Shown here piece by piece: positions 36,440 through 48,125 of a DNA stretch of 64,000 bases. The notes under the pieces are model-generated. The model was not told the origin of the DNA, ran no database searches, and saw nothing but the letters and a program-made list of their open reading frames with translations. Source of the DNA: Ipomoea triloba (taxonomy: Eukaryota; Streptophyta; Magnoliopsida; Solanales; Convolvulaceae); the NCBI RefSeq assembly GCF_003576645.1, contig NC_044922.1, forward strand, positions 16,451,839-16,515,838, given 5' to 3'. The stretch's first letter is position 1, and every line of letters starts with the position of its first letter. A program made the translations under genes and the position numbers.

Positions 36440-36738
36440 AAAATGTCTGAATCAATATGCAAAAAACACTAAATACCTTCCCATGGACTTTGTGCATGAC
36501 AAAACACCAAACTAATGCAACAATGCTTGAATCATCCTTCGATATCTCCGATCCAGAAATGGTCCCAAATAAAAACAACACAGATATAACAAAAATTGAG
36601 TTGCATTGCAAAAACAACAAACTATTTCTTTCAGCTGTAAAATATGACACCCTTCACATTGTTCTTGATGACAGGCAATGACTTAACATTTTTACCCTCG
36701 TATGATATTTCGTCCTCAATATATCCGAAATGCAGTCA
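36440..36738 (-). pseudogene. Inverted AGO last-exon and 3' flank remnant, 1.9 kb downstream of AGO5
   Basis: In reverse complement it begins GAGGACGAAATATCATACGA, loses the glycine-rich part, then reads AATGTTAAGTCATTGCCTGT and ends TTTTACAGCTGA, encoding a decayed NVKSLPVIKNNVKGVIFYS then stop. The following 3' flank resembles that of the 62.9-kb copy. It stands tail to tail with AGO5. Confidence 0.8.
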
Positions 36739-36897
36739 AATGTGCATAATATGTAGGTGGACTATATAGACATTAACAAACCTTAGTCCGTGAATCAAAC
36801 AAAATACCAGATAAGTAAAGACCAAAAAAAAAAATTAAGAACAATGAATAACCGAAACACTTACCCAGCACCAAAATATCAATGGCCTTCAATTTTA

Positions 36898-37027
36898 TTA
36901 GGGTGTGTTTGATTCAAACATTGGAATCGAAATAGTAATGAGAATCAAATAATTGGTAATGGTAATGAATTTAAGTAAAATGAGTCAGTTTGGTTGTAAA
37001 TAAAAATTGAATCAAAATAAATAACTA

Positions 37028-37035
<8 letters not shown>
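36898..37035. mobile_element. MITE fragment
   Basis: AGGGTGTGTTTGATTCAAAC is typical of one end of plant hAT/Harbinger MITEs; no second terminus found. Confidence 0.35.

Positions 37036-37090
<55 letters not shown>
37036..37090. repeat. (TA)n microsatellite
   Basis: About 54 bp of pure TA. Confidence 0.95.
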
Positions 37091-37093
<3 letters not shown>

Positions 37094-37486
37094 CATGTGC
37101 AGTAAAATTTTAGTTATATTGAATATTTTTTAAATAAGTGTATAATTTTTTAAAGAGTTAATTCCATTTTTTATCCTAGATTTATAGGTGACAATTCACT
37201 TTTAGTCATTTTTTATTAAAACATCCTCATTTGGTCCTAGTATTATTGTGGCATCACCAATTTTAGTCCTTCAGCAACAAAATCGTTGAAATATCGTTAA
37301 ATACAAAGACATTTCAATCTTTTTTATACAAAGTATGTTGAGCTGATATATTTTTAATTTTTAATTTTTTTAAAAAACATTCATAATTGAACACAGAAAT
37401 GTTCTTGTATTCAACGATATTTAAAAGGCAAAAACATAATTGAACACAGAAATGTTCTTGTATTCAACGATATTTAAAAGGCAAAA

Positions 37487-37919
37487 ACTTGTGTGAGACC
37501 GTCTCACGGTGAGACGGGCCGGGTTAGTGTGTAAATGTAACACTTATACGCACAAATGTCATACTTATATGCTCAAATGTAATACTAATTAAGAGTTAAA
37601 TTTTTGTTACTTATAAGGGTAAATGTAATACTTTTAAGAAAAAATACAATACTTTTACATTTCGATTTAAAAGTGTTACATTTTCCCTCAAAAGTATTAT
37701 ATTTTTCCTTATAAGTAAGGAAAACTTGTCAACATTACTTATTATGAAAAATGTAAAACTTTTTCTCTTATAAGTAACAAAAATTGTATTCCTGATTAGT
37801 ATTATATTTGAGCATATAAGTGTGACATTTGCACATATAAGTGTGACATTTGCATGGTGCTTCGACCCGACCCGACCCGTCTCACGAATAAGGATCCGTG
37901 AGACGGTCTCACACAAGTG
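37487..37919. mobile_element. Foldback element nested in the MULE
   Basis: A perfect 21-bp terminal inverted repeat: ACTTGTGTGAGACCGTCTCA plus C at 37487-37507 against 37899-37919. The interior is a long imperfect hairpin rich in AAATGTAATACTT and its complement. No coding capacity. Confidence 0.8.
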
Positions 37920-38016
37920 TGACCCTATTTAAAATGATTTGTTGATGAAGGACAAAAAATGGTTATGTCACAAAGCTAGGACCAAAAGTGGATGCTCTAA
38001 TAAAAAAAGACTAAGG

Positions 38017-39280
38017 GGGGTGTATTCAATAATGACTTTTGTATACTTTTAAAAACTTTTAAAATGATAGATTTTAATAAATATTTATTGACTTTCATAG
38101 AGTCGTTCAAAACTTTTTAAAACTTTGCTCTATAAAAGTCTGTATAAAAAACTTGCATAAACTTTCATCAACTTTTTTATTTTAAAAAGTCTACAAAAGT
38201 CATTAAAATTCTAAATTGAATACATCCTTACAAACTTTCATAAGCAATTCATAACAATATTAAACACTAAAATTTATAGTTATAGAATTGTTCAAATAAA
38301 ATATTTAAAAATATAATTACTTTTTCTTGAGAAATTAATATTTTTAAAAAATATATATAATTACTAGTTGCATAAAATAAAATAAAAAAAAGTAATAATA
38401 TATATATATATATATAAATTACATTTGATATACTACTAGGCATCAAGCAAAGAGCTATTATTTGCAATAACAATATGGACTGCTAACAACAACAAGGTGC
38501 TTCTTTTTGTAACCTAAAATTGCTATTGCGAACAATAGTTCACTATTCGTAATAGCATGTTGTTAAAAAGAAAAAAGAAAAAATATATTACGAATAAACA
38601 TATGAATATTATGAAACATGTAGTAAAAATTGACGGTGATAGATAAAAAAATTTACTCTGTTCATGTATTTAGGAGAAAAAGTTTAGAAGTTAGGGATAA
38701 AAACTTCATAGAAAAAAAAATCAAAATATACAAGGAACAATAAAATAAAAATAATATTATTTTGAATTTTTAGAGGAAGATTGTAAAGTTTAGGAGATAG
38801 AAAAAAATTGGTAGAGTTTAGGTATGAAGAAAATATAGGATAATGAAGAAAAAATAATTTATTGAAGTTAGGTATAAGGTTTATTAAGTTTAAAATTTTA
38901 AATAAGGATAAAAAAATAGAGTTTAAAGAGAGAGAGAGAAAACCTTCAAAGTTGATAGAAAGAAAATTTTGAAATCTTAGAGTTGGGGGTTGGATTTCAA
39001 CTATTTATATTTGAGAATGAAAAGTATATAAAAGTCTACAAAAGTTCTAAAATTAAAAAGTTCTTACAAATTCATAACTTTTTGAATACCACATGACTTT
39101 TAAAAACTCTTTAAAAGTTTTAATTGAATACCACATGACTTTTAAAAACTCTTTAAAAATTTTGATCGAATACCGCATGACTTTTAAATACTCTCTAAAA
39201 GTTTGAATTGAATACCTCCAAACTTTTAAAGTTCATAAAAGTTTTTAAAATTCTATGAAAGTCATGATTGAATACACCCC
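38017..39280. mobile_element. Nested MITE-like element with GGGGTGTATTCAA ends
   Basis: Left end GGGGTGTATTCAATAATGAC and right end GTCATGATTGAATACACCCC are inverted. The subterminal regions are full of ACTTTTAAAAACT motifs in both orientations. The target duplication is unclear; superfamily not assigned. Confidence 0.65.
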
Positions 39281-39419
39281 TATAAAAGTGGATTGTCACA
39301 TATAAATCTAAGACCAAAAATGGAATTAACTCTTTTTTAAAATATCATAATTGTAAAATTAGTATTATATTAAAAGTATAGTTGATAATTTGGTAATAAT
39401 TATTGTATAATTTTTTTTT

Positions 39420-39610
39420 AAAAAGGAACGATGCAATGTCATTAACTACAAATAATATGAGAAATAAACCTAGGAAGGATGGAGACCCATGCACTCCTTC
39501 AAACCAGCATAAGAACCTAAGGCCCCTTGCTAACACTTGAGCAGCCTCGTTCGCTGATCAACTAACATGACGAACTAGCTAAGACATTCCCAATAGATGA
39601 AATAATGCTC
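39420..39610 (-). mobile_element. LINE 3' fragment (RNase H C terminus)
   Basis: Reverse complement encodes VRHVS, a stop, then SANEAAQVLARGLRFLCWFE, GVHGSPSFL and VVNDIAS. This matches the pattern at the end of plant L1-type RNase H domains (SAN.AA..LA, PPSFL, ..D). The adjacent 5' T-run at about 39411-39419 may be the poly(A) tail. Truncated and broken by stops. Confidence 0.6.
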
Positions 39611-40830
39611 TTACAATGATTTCTAACTAACCTTGTATAATAAGAGTAATCAATCGAAGCTTTACGGAAGCCCCTGAGAAAAAGTTGAGGTTGTCCGACT
39701 CTAAGATTGTGTTACGTTGCTAAAGTAAATAGTTTAGATATATATGGTAAATGATTAAATATAATTATGGTAACATTTAATATATAATAAATGATGTTTA
39801 AAGGTGTAAGATAATTTTGTCCAATAAAAAATGATAGTACAAAATTTGTAGTGCAATGTACAACTCAATAACATTGGCTCACTCTTATAAGTTTGTTTTT
39901 TTTTTTAATTTAGATTTTAGATATTTATATTATTGTATAATAATAGTAATAATAATAATAATCTATATTTATACTATATATAAAAGTAAAATCCTCCTAT
40001 TTTATTTTTCCGCCCAAACTTTTGTAGTCAATTAATTAAATATTTTATTGGTCAAATAATTAATAAAACTTATTTGGTAAGAAAATGTAAAATGAAAATT
40101 AACTAATATCTATTAATTGGTAATATTGTTTCTATATTCACGTATTAACGTAATAACATAATACCGTGTAAAAAAGACATACTTTGTATTAATTAGGTAA
40201 TAACATAATAGCATAATTGGCAATATTATGTATGCTATTCTATAATATAATTGGTAATATTATTGTTGTAAATTCTGTGTTTTTTTTACGTTTTTATAAT
40301 ACCTTGTAAAAAAAGAAATATTAATCTATACTTCTATACTATATATAAAACGGATGAGACCTAAAATATAAATGGATTGCGCTAGCTATTTATAACTATG
40401 CAGGTATACCTTCTAAATGAGTGTGAAGATAACTGGAGTGTTTACCGGTAAATTAATATAACTTATTGAAAACCCAAAAAAAACTAACTTATTCGATCTG
40501 CGAACGAAAATAATAGCCTGCAATAGGTAAGCCTTTGCCTAAAATTATTGTACCTTTAATTTGATCTCCATGTCAACAGAGAATATGTTTTTTTTTAATA
40601 CTACTGACTCTATTATAATATAGTATTATTGACTGCACTGAGGCTCAAATCCACCACCTCCCGTATAAAGGGAAGGGTTTGATGCCACTGGACTACAAGA
40701 TCCTTGGCTGACATTATTGCCTACTAAAACAACAAATAGCAAAACACCTAAAGATCATAGCAAGCTGCTCCACACTCCTAGACGTCTCTATAGCAGCCAA
40801 TTCAATCAGCCAATACGCGAAACTGATCAC
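39610..40830. mobile_element. AT-rich region with two Helitron-like 5' ends
   Basis: TCTATATTTATACTATATAT at about 39962 and TCTATACTTCTATACTATAT at about 40324 resemble Helitron 5' termini. No hairpin plus CTRR end is found, so these are probably truncated copies. No gene seen. Confidence 0.4.
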
Positions 40831-40833
40831 AAT

Positions 40834-41115
40834 GGCCCTATTTGGTAAATGACTGATTGGGTTGGCTGTTTGGGTTAGAAGGTATGATTTGTTAATAATA
40901 TTAGCTGATTGTAGAAAGTTGTTTGATAAATTAACTGTTAACTGATAGCTTTTTGGTATAATTTCTTTTCTCAAAAAGCTAATTGAAAATGCTGCTTTGA
41001 ATAGCCTTTTGAATTTTAGCATTTTGGAGTTACAAAAAACTTCTTAACCAAACAACTAATAGTGATCAAATAAGCCAAAATTGGCTGATAAGCTGATTAT
41101 TTACCAAACAGGGCC
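40834..41115. mobile_element. MITE with GGCCCTATTTGGTAAAT ends
   Basis: Left GGCCCTATTTGGTAAAT (40834-40850) and right ATTTACCAAACAGGGCC (41099-41115) are inverted with one mismatch; inner sequence also pairs. AAT on both sides may be a 3-bp target duplication. Harbinger-like or hAT-like; not decided. Confidence 0.75.
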
Positions 41116-41389
41116 AATATGACAAGTAGCAGACCCCAATGTAGATAAAGAATCCACATGTTTAAGCCAATCAGATCAGCTGAAAGTGCTAGATGACTAC
41201 TCAAGTTTGATTCTTACTTGTAGCAAAAGTATCAGTGTCAGGAAACTACTCAGCTTGTAGTTGTAAAATGTCCCAAAAAAGAAGCGTAGCCATAAGCCAA
41301 TGGTAAGGAAGAGAAGGAAAATATAATGCTTAGTAAATGAATATAGATAAAACATATGGGGGTGATTGGTAAATAGTTGTTACAAGTTC

Positions 41390-42015
41390 TATCGCAAACC
41401 TCAAACATCAAATCTCTCTTTGCGCCAAACGTTGCAACATATTTAATTTTCGCTGCCAATTCCATCACCATATCGAGACACACATGTAGGGCGTCACATT
41501 TTCTGTCGCCGATGTGTCAACATATTGGCGACGGAATTGATTCCGTCATCCCATTATGTAGCAAAAAAATAAACTTTATTTTAAAAATTAAATATTTTCG
41601 CGACGGAAAAAATAACCATCACAATTTTCACCGTCACCCTTAGTCATCAATTCGAGGTTATGACTCTCATCAATTCATTGGTACAAAGATGATGTGGGAG
41701 TATTCCCCACTTTGTGCCAAACATCGCAACGGAATTCATATTCATAATCTATTCCATCGCAAAAACCGCGACGAAAATATAGGTTCGTTGTTGCCACTGT
41801 TGTAACAGAACTTATTTCACCCGCAAAATCCGTCACCAAAATATGTGGGCCAATGTTTCTTGAATTTTTTTCTCGCTTTGCGTAAAAAATCACTACGGAA
41901 TTGAATTCCGTTACCATTTTTGTCACAAAATTGTGACAATCCGTCGCAAAAACTGTCGCCAATCGACAACGGATTACCTTTCACCACTATTCGTAAATTT
42001 TCTTGTATTGTGGTG
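41390..42015. mobile_element. CACTA-like element, right end only
   Basis: Ends TTTCTTGTATTGTGGTG at 41999-42015, the reverse complement of a CACCACAATACAAGAAA terminus. Subterminal GACGGAATT/AATTCCGTC and TCGCAAAAAC motifs repeat in both orientations. The left end is not identified. Confidence 0.55.
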
Positions 42016-42079
42016 TGACATTACGAGAATATATATAACATTACTCATGTTTTGCCTTTAAAAATATTTCTTTCCATTG

Positions 42080-43240
42080 TTGTTGTTATTATTATTTATT
42101 ATGATTAGATGATTAATTTAATTCATTTTATAAAATGTAGAGTAGTTTAAAAGTTTTCTGAAAATAGATCTAAGATATTTTATATTAACTTCCTTTTTAT
42201 ATACATGATATTTTAATTTAATGATATTAATTTTTTAATTGTACGTTTTATCCGTTCTAAAGACGATGAGGAGAATCATGTAAAGTGGGTCCAGTAGAAC
42301 AACAATTATGACTCGAAAACACAATAGTATGCACTTAGCCAATTAAGGCCTTATTTAGGATAGTTTTTAGAGCTGTGGGATTGTTCCACTGCTCCAAAAA
42401 CTAAAATTATGCCATTTGGTTGTGCTATCCCTTTGTGGCAGTGCATTTGGAGAAAATATGAAGAAAAAAGAAAATGTCATGGGTGCACGCTACTTGCCGT
42501 ATAGGTGTTTGCATCACATGTGCTTCCTAGGCAAGTGAAAGTCGCGACTAACTAGCAATCACTCCCGCTTTTCCTAAACAAAACGAAACAAAAAAGAATT
42601 ACTTCCTATGTCCCATTTTATCTGTCCTACTTATTATTCATTGGTCAAACTAACTCTTTCTTCTTTGTTTATTTTATTTAATATTTTTTAATCATTTTTA
42701 AATTTTATTTTTTGTGTTTAATAGTACTTTTAGTGTAGTTTCTAAATATATAAATTTTGTATACTAATACTAAATTTAATATTATGAAAATTTGAACTAA
42801 AAATAACTTCAGTCAAGCCTCGTTAACCGAACCGACACATAAAATGGGACGGAGGGAGTAATTTAAAAAATAAAAATTAAGAGCAACTACAGTAGTGTTT
42901 TTCTTAGTTTGTTACGATAACATGACTTATGTGGGGGAGAAAGAAGAGTTGGAGAGTTGGAGTCTTTCTGCAAATGATGATTTTTTTTGGGTCCTGAGTT
43001 TGGCGTAAGGGATTGCAAGGAAACATTAACCATTAGAATTAATGGAATTTAAATTTAACTTCCATCAGTGTTGGCGTCCTTATAGGCAAAAGGCATTTTT
43101 GTGATTGTAATCTTGACGAAAATAGAGTATAATCCGTAAAAGGAATACAAGCGAAGAAAATGTTATGACTACTCTACTCACACAATTTGTATTTATAGGT
43201 TGAAGACAACGTCTAGAATAGTAACGGAAAGACTATGAGA
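42080..43240. repeat. Segment duplicated at 60370-61160, with an X module
   Basis: Shared markers in order: AAAATGTAGAGTAGTTTA, GGGTCCAGTAGAACAACAAT, AATTAAGGCCTTATTTAGGA, an X module on - (about 42480-42560), and AAAATGTTATGACTACTCTA. The two copies differ by the Stowaway insertion at 42602-42858. No gene seen. Confidence 0.8.
42602..42858. mobile_element. Stowaway (Tc1/mariner) MITE
   Basis: Left CTTCCTATGTCCCATTTTAT, right CATAAAATGGGACGGAGGGA plus G, flanked by TA at 42600-42601 and 42859-42860. The paralogous copy near 60850-60950 lacks it. Confidence 0.88.
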
Positions 43241-43439
43241 GGATGTGGAAATAGTGAGACCTAAATCTATTGATAAGATTGCTCTAAGCATTTGGGAATA
43301 AATTTTACTTTATGCATATAGATAATGAACCTTAATTTACTAAACATTATATTTTTAAGTAAAGGGGATGTGATGTACTAAATAAGTTCAACTATGTTAG
43401 TTCTACAAATAAAGAAGCTTAATATTACTATAATAATTA

Positions 43440-43740
43440 AAAGGCGGTGTGAGATTACAAAAATATAAAATTACTTATGTTTAATTTTATAAATAAAATA
43501 ATATAATTTTAGAAATACTACTACTACTTGAAGTGATAAGCTATGTGCGCTTAACTACTTAAGCCCAATTAGGGATAGTTGTTGAAGTGGTGGGAGCATT
43601 AATTCCATGGCTCGAAATGCTAAAAATTGATAATTGTTGGTGCCTTTATTTTTGGACGGTGCATTTGAAGAAAAAAGAGAGGGAGAGAGAGAGAATGATA
43701 AAATGAATAAAATTGATAATTATAGCAACACACTACTGAG
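43440..43740 (-). other. Inverted counterpart of 13890-14310
   Basis: In reverse complement carries GCATTTCGAGCCATGGAATT, ACTATCCCTAATTGGGCTTA and GCGCACATAGCTTATC, recalling the left-flank block that follows an X module. Confidence 0.45.
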
Positions 43741-43744
43741 TATT

Positions 43745-43895
43745 TTTCTTCACAGTAAAACATGACAGCTTCACATTGTCCTTGATTATAGGCAATGGCT
43801 TAACATTAGCATTCTTGTCCCGTGTAGACCAGCCATCAGACATTCCAAACGATCAATCTAATATTACATACTACCTAGGGCAAAAAAGCAGCCAA
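43745..43895 (-). pseudogene. AGO last-exon copy 1 of the array
   Basis: Reverse complement carries GGCTGCTTTTTTGCCCTAGG, GGAATGTCTGATGGCTGGTC, AATGCTAATGTTAAGCCATT and AAGGACAATGTGAAGCTGTC, matching the AGO5 codons from LAAFRARYY to KAVMFYC with an internal deletion and frame breaks. Confidence 0.85.
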
Positions 43896-45564
43896 CTGGA
43901 AATTGCTTCCTTTTTTCCTTCATTCAAATATGGAGAAAAAAAATCCTAAGGGATTACAAGGAAACACGAATAAATAAAATTAGAAAAAAAAAAAACTAAA
44001 AAGCAACAAAAAAGTATGGGAAAAATATGAAAATTTACTTAAACTTAAACATACATCCAAAACCAGCACTTATTTATCATGTTCCACTGTCTAACCTTAA
44101 GATCAACTAGAGATTCGTGTTGAAGGCACCGATTAGGCCGCCTAGTCGACCGATTAGCTATTTGTGTATTAACTATTAAAGAATTAAATAGTATATAATT
44201 ATTAGTCTTAAAACTTAAAAACTTTAGAAAATAATTAAAAATAAAAAATTACACGTGCGCCTAGACACCAATTAATCGCAGCCAAGGCACCCTAGGCGCT
44301 AGGCGTTCTCCGAGCGCCCTACGAGCGCCTAGCGATTTTTCAACCATGGTAAATAGAATATGCAAAAACACCAAAAGTTGAGTTAATTTTCTTGTGCCTG
44401 ACAAAACACCAACGTATGAATTATCCTTGATATCTATCTCCAAGAAGGCCAAAAAAACATCACAGATGAAACTTATAGCCAAAAAAAACTTATATCCTTG
44501 AGTGTGTGGATGCACACTACCTACCCATCGAGAGCGTGCAATGTACGTGCTTGCAAGGCGGGTTGGAATGGTACCAGCTGGCAATTGCTTCCTCTTTTCC
44601 TTCATTAAAATATGGAGTGAAAAATCCTAAAGGATTACAACGAAACACGAATAAATAAAATTAGAAAAAAACATAAAAGCAACAAAAAAGTATGGGAAAA
44701 AAATTTTAAACATAAAGATATGTCAATAACCAGCACTTATTTATCATATTCCACTGTCTAACCATAGGATCAACTAGAGATTCGTGTCCAAGGCACCAAT
44801 TTGACCGCCTAGTTGACCGATTAGCAATTCTTATTTTTTTTAAAGGTTATTTCGCTCAAAACGATATGGTTTTGAGCAAATTGGCACTAAATTGTTTAAA
44901 CTCTATATGTTTTTTAGGTAAATATTTAATATTTGAGTATTAACTATTAAAGAATTAAATAGTTTATAAATAATAGTCTTAAAAACTTTTTAAAAAAAAT
45001 TTAAAAAAAAAAAAGAAGAATTAGACGGTGCCTAGGCTCCGATTAATCGTCGTGCCTAGGCGCTAGGCGTTCTCCGAGCGCCCTATGAGCGCCTAGCGAT
45101 TTTACAACCATGGTAAATAGAATATGCAAAAACACCAAAAGTTAAGTTAATTATCTTGTGCCTGACAAAACACCAATGTATGAATTATCCTTGATATCTA
45201 TCTCCAAGAAGGCCAAAAAAACATCACAGATGAAACTTATAGCCAAAAAAACTTATATTCTGAGTGTTTGGATGCACACTACCTACCCATTGAGAGCGTG
45301 CAACGTACGTGCTTGCAAGGCGGGTTGGAATGGTGCGAGCTGGCAATTGCTTCCGCTTTTCCTTCGTTCAAATATGGAGAGAAAAATCCTAAGGGATTAC
45401 AAGGAAACACCGATTAAATAAAATTAGAAAAAAAAAACATAAAAGCAACAAAAAAGTATGGAAAAAAATGAAAATTTAATTAAACATAAAAATACGTCAA
45501 TAACCAGCACTTATTTATCATATTCCACTGTCTAACCTTAGGATCAACTAGAGATTCGTGTCCA

Positions 45565-45930
45565 AGGCACCAATTTTGCCGCCTAGTCGACCGATTGGCA
45601 ATTGTTTTTTTTAACGTTATTTCATTCAAAACGACATCGTTTTGAGCAAAATGGCCCTAAATTTTTTAAACTCTATATGTTTTTTGGGTAAATATTTAAT
45701 ATTTGAGTATTAACTATTAAATAATTAAATATTTTATCAATATTAGTCTTAAAAACTTATAAAAAAATTAAAAAAAAATAAAAATAAAGAATTAGACGGG
45801 CGCCTAGGCGCCGATTAATCGCCGCGCCTAGGCACTAGGAGTTCTCCAAGCGCCCTATGAGCGCCTAGCGTTTTTTCAACAATGGTAAATAGCGCCCTAT
45901 GAGCGCCTAGCGTTTTTTCAACAATGGTAA
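45565..45930. repeat. GC-rich CCTAGG element (representative copy)
   Basis: One of about 18 copies in the array. It starts near AAGGCACCAATTTTGCCGCC, includes TCAAAACGACATCGTTTTGA, an AT-rich middle, then GGGCGCCTAGGCGCCGATTA, GCGCCTAGGCACTAGGAGTT and GAGCGCCCTATGAGCGCCTA, ending near TTTTTTCAACAATGG. Comparison with 60314 and 63682, where exon 10-like sequence continues uninterrupted, suggests it inserted within the AGO copy. In this copy the last 38 bp are repeated. Superfamily unknown. Confidence 0.7.
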
Positions 45931-46114
45931 ATAGAATATGCAAAAACACCAAAAGTTGAGTTAATTTTCTTGTGCCTAACAAAACACCAATGTATAAATT
46001 ATCCTTGATATCTATCTCCAAGAAGGCACCAATGTATAAATTATCCTTGATATCTATCTCCAAGAAGGCCAAAAAACAGCACGGATGAAACTTATAGCAA
46101 AAAAACTACGGAGT

Positions 46115-46285
46115 ATTATTCTTTAGAAGTAAAACATGACGGCTTCACATTGTCCTTGATTACAGGCAATGGCTTAACATTAGCATTGTTGTCCCGTGTA
46201 GACCAGCCATCAGACATTCCAAACGATCAATCTAATATTACATACTACCTAGGGCAAAAAAGCAGCCAAATATGAATAAAGAAAA
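46115..46285 (-). pseudogene. AGO last-exon copy 2 of the array
   Basis: Nearly identical to the copy at 43745. Joined upstream (on -) to an X module at about 46290-46385 through CTTTATTCATATTTGGCTGC. Confidence 0.85.
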
Positions 46286-47954
46286 AAGTGAATGATGAAT
46301 GTGTAGATGCACGCTACCTACCCAGCGGGAGCATGCAACATACATGCTTGCTAGGCGGGTAGGAGCTGTACAGTGCCAACTGGAAATTGCTTCCTTTTTT
46401 CCTTCATTCAAATATGGCCAACTGGAAATTGCTTCCTTTTTTCCTTCATTCAAATATGGAGAAAAAGAAATTGCTTCCTTTTTTCCTTCATTCAAATATG
46501 GAGAAAAAAAATCCTAAGGGATTACAAGGAAACACGAATAAATAAAATTAGAAAAAAAAAAAAACATAAAAGCAACCAAAAAGTATTTGAAAAATATAAA
46601 AATTTACTTAAACAGAAAGATAGGCCAAAAACCAGCACTTATTTATCATATATATTCCACTATCTAACCTTAGGATCAACTAGAGATTCGTGTCAAAGCC
46701 ACCGATTAAGCCGCCTTGTCGATCGATTAGCTATTGTTTGTTTTTTAAAAAAATGGGTTATTTCACTCAAAACGACATCATTTTAAGCAAAAACAACTCT
46801 AAATTGTTCAAACTCTAGATGTTTGTTAGATCAAATTTTTAATATTTGTTTGTTAACTATTAAAGAATTAAATAGTATATAATTATTAGTCTTAAAAACT
46901 TAAGAAATTTAAAATAAAAAATAAAAAATAAAAAATTACACAAGCTCCTAGACACCAATTAATCGCCGCCAAGGCACCCTAGGCGCTAGGCGCTCTCCGA
47001 GCGCCCTATGAGCGCCTAGCGATTTTTCAACCATGGTAAATTGAATATGCAAAAACACCAAAAGTTGAGTTAATTTTCTTGTGCCTGACAAAACACCAAT
47101 GTATGAATTATCCTTGATATCTATCTCCAAGAAGGCCAAAAAAACATCACAGATGAAACTCAAAGCCAAAACAACTTATATTCTTGAGTGTGTGGATGCA
47201 CACTACCTACCCATCGAGAGCGTGCAACGTACGTGCTTGCAAGGCGGGTTGGAATGGTGCCAACTGGCAATTGCTTCCTCTTTTCCTTCGTTCAAATATG
47301 GAGAGAAAAATCCTAAGGGATTACAAGGAAACACCGATTAAATAAAATTAGAAAAAAAAAAACATAAAAGCAACAAAAAAGTATGGAAAAAAATGAAAAT
47401 TTAATTAAACATAAAGATATGTCAATAATCAGCACTTATTTATCATATTCCACTGTCTAACCTTAGGATCAACTAGAGATTCGTGTCCAAGGCACCAATT
47501 TTGCCGCCTAGTCGACCGATTGGCTATTGTTTTTTTTAACGTTATTTCATTCAAAACGACATTGTTTTGAGCAAAATGGCCCTAAATTTTTTAAACTCTA
47601 TATGTTTTTTGGGTAAATATTTAATATTTGAGTATTAACTATTAAATAATTAAATATTTTATCAATATTAGTCTTAAAAACTTATAAAAAAATTTTTTAA
47701 AAAAAATAAAAACTAAAGAATTAGACAGGCGCCTAGGCGCCAATTAATCGCCGCGCCTAGGCACTAGGAGTTCTCCGAGCGCCCTATGAGCGCCTAGCGT
47801 TTTTTCAACAATGGTAAATAGAATATGCAAAAACACCAAAAGTTGAGTTAATTTTCTTGTGCCTAACAAAACACCAATGTATAAATTATCCTTGATATCT
47901 ATCTCCAAGAAGGCCAAAAAACAGCACGGATGAAACTTATAGCAAAAAAACTAC

Positions 47955-48125
47955 GGAGTATTATTCTTCAGAAGTAAAACATGACAGCTTCTCATTGTCC
48001 TTGATTACAGGCAATGGCTTAACATTAGCATTTTTGTCCCTAGTAGACCCGCCACCAGACATTCTAAACGATCAATCTGATATTACTTAATACATTGGGC
48101 GAAAAGAAGCCAAATATGCATAAAG
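47955..48125 (-). pseudogene. AGO last-exon copy 3 of the array
   Basis: As above, with GTCTGGTGGCGGGTCTACTA instead of the GATGGCTGG form. Confidence 0.85.

Larger units (their letters stand above)
37155..39332. mobile_element. MULE-type element containing nested insertions
   Basis: Termini GAGTTAATTCC and GGAATTAACTC extend into longer inverted repeats (TTATAGGTGACAATTCACTT against GTGGATTGTCACATATAAAT). Flanks TTTTTTAAA at 37146-37154 and 39333-39341 form a 9-bp target duplication, typical of Mutator-like elements. A smaller relative without the inserts is at 58816-59093. Two inserts explain the 2.2-kb size: 37487-37919 and about 38017-39280. Confidence 0.8.

Noticed and set aside
40714..41022. 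102-codon - strand frame
   Set aside because: Runs through the inverted-repeat MITE at 40834-41115.
42602..42858. Promoter or gene in the 250-bp insert
   Set aside because: Ends and TA duplication identify it as a Stowaway MITE with no coding content.
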